Origin: Hyphomicrobiales bacterium
GTDB taxonomy: Bacteria > Pseudomonadota > Alphaproteobacteria > Rhizobiales > Aestuariivirgaceae
Length of the DNA stretch: 8,559 bases
Reading direction: 5' to 3'
Assembly (NCBI GenBank): GCA_012032065.1
Contig: JAAURV010000118.1
Location: 1 to 8,559 of the forward strand
Shown: one piece after another, positions 7,668 to 8,559 of the stretch
Layout: each line of letters opens with the position of its first letter
How positions within the stretch are numbered: the stretch's first letter is position 1
Made by a program: the position numbers and the translations under genes
Notes under the pieces: model-generated
What the model was told of the DNA's origin: nothing
Database searches by the model: none
The model's input: only the letters and a program-made list of their open reading frames with translations

Positions 7668-8172
7668 TAGAGCGACTGGGCCGCATTGGCGGCAATCGAA
7701 ACAAGCGGCCCTGGATAGAGCAGAAACAGAAGCGTGAAGGCGGCGGCGGCATAGGCCACGATCTTCACTCGCCGTCCATGTCGTCGAAAGCCTCGGCCGG
7801 CTCGTCGAAGTACATGATCTTGACGATGCGCAGATAATAGTAAGCGCCGACCACGCTGGCGAGGACCCCGATGATTGCGAGTGCGACCAAACCTGCCTGG
7901 ATCGCGGCGAGGAACACGAAATACTTGGCGAAGAACCCGGCGAGCGGCGGAATACCAGCGAGAGAGAACATCAGAATCGCAAGTACAAAAGCTAGACCGC
8001 GATTGGTCCGGCCCAACCCCGCGAGCGAGGAGATATCCTCCACCTGCAGTCCCTTGCGCCTCATTGCGATGACACAGGCGAAGGCACCAAGTGTGGCGAA
8101 GAGATAGATGGCCATGTAGAGTATGACGCCTTGCACGCCTTCCGCTGTTCCGGCGGCGAGGCCCACCAGCGA
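7664..8172 (-). CDS. nuoN: NADH-quinone oxidoreductase subunit N, C-terminal part, frameshifted, 5' end lost in a chimeric join
   Basis: NuoN is an antiporter-like, proton-pumping membrane subunit of respiratory complex I. About 134 residues are in frame from LVGLAAGTAEGVQG down to FDDMDGE. They include hydrophobic helices ILYMAIYLFATLGAFACVIA, LAFVLAILMFSLAGIPPLAG and GLVALAIIGVLASVVGAYYY, and the conserved lysine in FFAKYF. The frame then meets TGA at 7765-7767. In the next frame the text continues with KIVAYAAAAFTLLFLLYPGP and ends in AAQSLY at TGA 7664-7666, which is the expected last helix of NuoN. One base missing near 7766-7768 explains the break. The true stop overlaps the birA start as TTGA. 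Upstream of about 8170 the sequence no longer belongs to nuoN, so roughly the first two thirds of the gene are absent. Confidence 0.9.
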
Positions 8173-8240
8173 GTGAACGCGGCCACGAGCTGCGGCATGG
8201 CCGTCATGCGGATCTTCGCCGCGATGACGCTGCCGATGAC
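8152..8240 (-). other. pntB: Fragment of NAD(P) transhydrogenase beta subunit (PntB) in a chimeric join
   Basis: Read on the minus strand, about 30 codons give VIGSVIAAKIRMTAMPQLVA, then AF, then HSLVGLAA. This is the well-conserved PntB segment around KxxMTxMPxLVAxxHSxVGLAA. One base is missing near 8175-8176 (GTGAACGC for an expected GTGGAACGC), so the AF and HSLVGLAA parts fall in different frames. The last 18 bases (8152-8169, LVGLAA) fit both PntB and NuoN, which marks the join. Neither the start nor the rest of pntB is present. It is probably not part of this genome locus. Confidence 0.7.
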
Positions 8241-8243
8241 GCG

Positions 8244-8441
8244 CAGCCGCTCGCCCTCGCCCGAGGAGAACGAATCGCCCATCGTGACGAAGTCGATCGC
8301 TTCGCAATGGTCGCCGATGCCGTTTCCGCTCAGGTCGACCTGCGAGTGGTTCGCGACCGTCGGACAGTTGTCGACTCCCTGACACACGCCATCGGCGTCG
8401 GAATCGTTGGGGTTGTCGGTCGGGCACGCATCGCAGGCGTC
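8244..8441 (-). other. Fragment of a secreted protein with thrombospondin type 3 repeats and an SGNH-hydrolase motif, in a chimeric join
   Basis: The minus-strand frame reads DACDACPTDNPNDSDADGVC (8382-8441), DNCPTVANHSQ (8340-8372) and GNGIGDHCE (8301-8327). These are aspartate- and cysteine-rich calcium-binding thrombospondin type 3 repeats. VTMGDSFSSGEG (8253-8288) follows, resembling block I of SGNH/GDSL hydrolases with the nucleophile serine in GDS. Such repeats are typical of extracellular proteins of, for example, deltaproteobacteria and do not fit a gene beside nuoN. The piece has neither start nor end. Both parts could come from one protein, or a further join may lie between them. 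Confidence 0.65.
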
Positions 8442-8500
8442 GACCTTCCGCGCGACAAGCGCCTCGACATCTCGCTGACCTACATCTACGGCATCGGCAC
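8423..8500 (+). other. rpsM: Fragment of 30S ribosomal protein S13 (residues about 2-26) in a chimeric join
   Basis: The plus-strand frame from 8424 reads ARIAGVDLPRDKRLDISLTY followed by IYGIG (to 8498). This is the conserved N-terminus of S13 directly after its initiator methionine. The expected ATG at 8421-8423 is CGG, so similarity starts exactly where the thrombospondin-type repeat sequence takes over. After GIG the expected RT-rich continuation is missing. The residues AGVDLPRDKR look less like the Rhizobiales S13 I know (AGVNIP type), suggesting another organism as source. It is too short for a functional gene and lies in no ribosomal protein operon. Confidence 0.7.
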
Positions 8501-8559
8501 CTGCGGGGCGCGAAGGCGATCGTCTCCGGCTCTGGCGTCGAGGGCGCCACCAAGGTGCG
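8501..8559. other. Unidentified terminal fragment
   Basis: These bases follow the S13 fragment without continuing it. On the plus strand one frame reads AKAIVSGSGVEGATKV, which looks like normal protein sequence but is too short to name. The fragment runs off the window, so it may be another mosaic piece or the beginning of a longer one. Confidence 0.3.

Noticed and set aside
7765..8553. A 262-residue protein with an arginine-rich N-terminus fused to NuoN
   Set aside because: Only the C-terminal half is NuoN. The N-terminal half is an out-of-frame reading of PntB, thrombospondin-type repeat and S13 fragments.

Overview
This 8.6 kb, GC-rich window reads as a metagenomic contig from an alphaproteobacterium, probably of the Rhizobiales/Hyphomicrobiales. 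The support is the minus-strand run nuoN > birA > RNase J, a gene order I know from that group, together with protein sequences of alphaproteobacterial type. I see no tRNA, rRNA, CRISPR array or insertion sequence.

Layout. Positions 1-146 hold the possible tail of a plus-strand gene and two elaborate hairpins, both with an ATTC loop, which look like a palindromic intergenic repeat. From 136 to 1810 (minus) lie two tandem paralogues of an uncharacterised family of about 255-270 residues whose C-terminal half looks PAS-like. A 231 bp divergent spacer (1811-2041) separates them from a plus-strand PRMT7-like class I methyltransferase (2042-2966). That gene converges on parC (2963-5203, minus), and the two share one TTAA as overlapping stop codons. 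Upstream of parC on the minus strand are RNase J (5246-6912), a biotin--protein ligase (6909-7667) and the C-terminal part of NuoN (7664 to about 8172). After repair of one base in nuoN, the last three are joined by 4-bp stop/start overlaps, so nuoN-birA-rnj looks like one translationally coupled unit, with parC 42 bp downstream.

Quality of the sequence. Three genes (methyltransferase, RNase J, nuoN) carry one single-base indel each. Restoring that base gives a protein of expected length and sequence in each case, which suggests sequencing error more than true pseudogenes. The last 390 bases or so (8170-8559) are not a normal genomic continuation. They are a mosaic of short coding pieces: transhydrogenase PntB, a thrombospondin type 3/SGNH-hydrolase protein, the N-terminus of ribosomal protein S13 on the opposite strand, and an unidentified piece. 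At least two joins fall on roughly 18-20 bases of sequence that fits both partners, as in an assembly chimera. The apparent NuoN fusion should not be taken as biology.

How the genes work together. NuoN (complex I), BirA (biotinylation of carboxylases), RNase J (RNA decay) and ParC (chromosome decatenation) are core functions without an obvious shared pathway. The accessory part is the PAS-like pair with the divergent methyltransferase. It is the only candidate here for something undescribed, and no function can be assigned to it from sequence alone.
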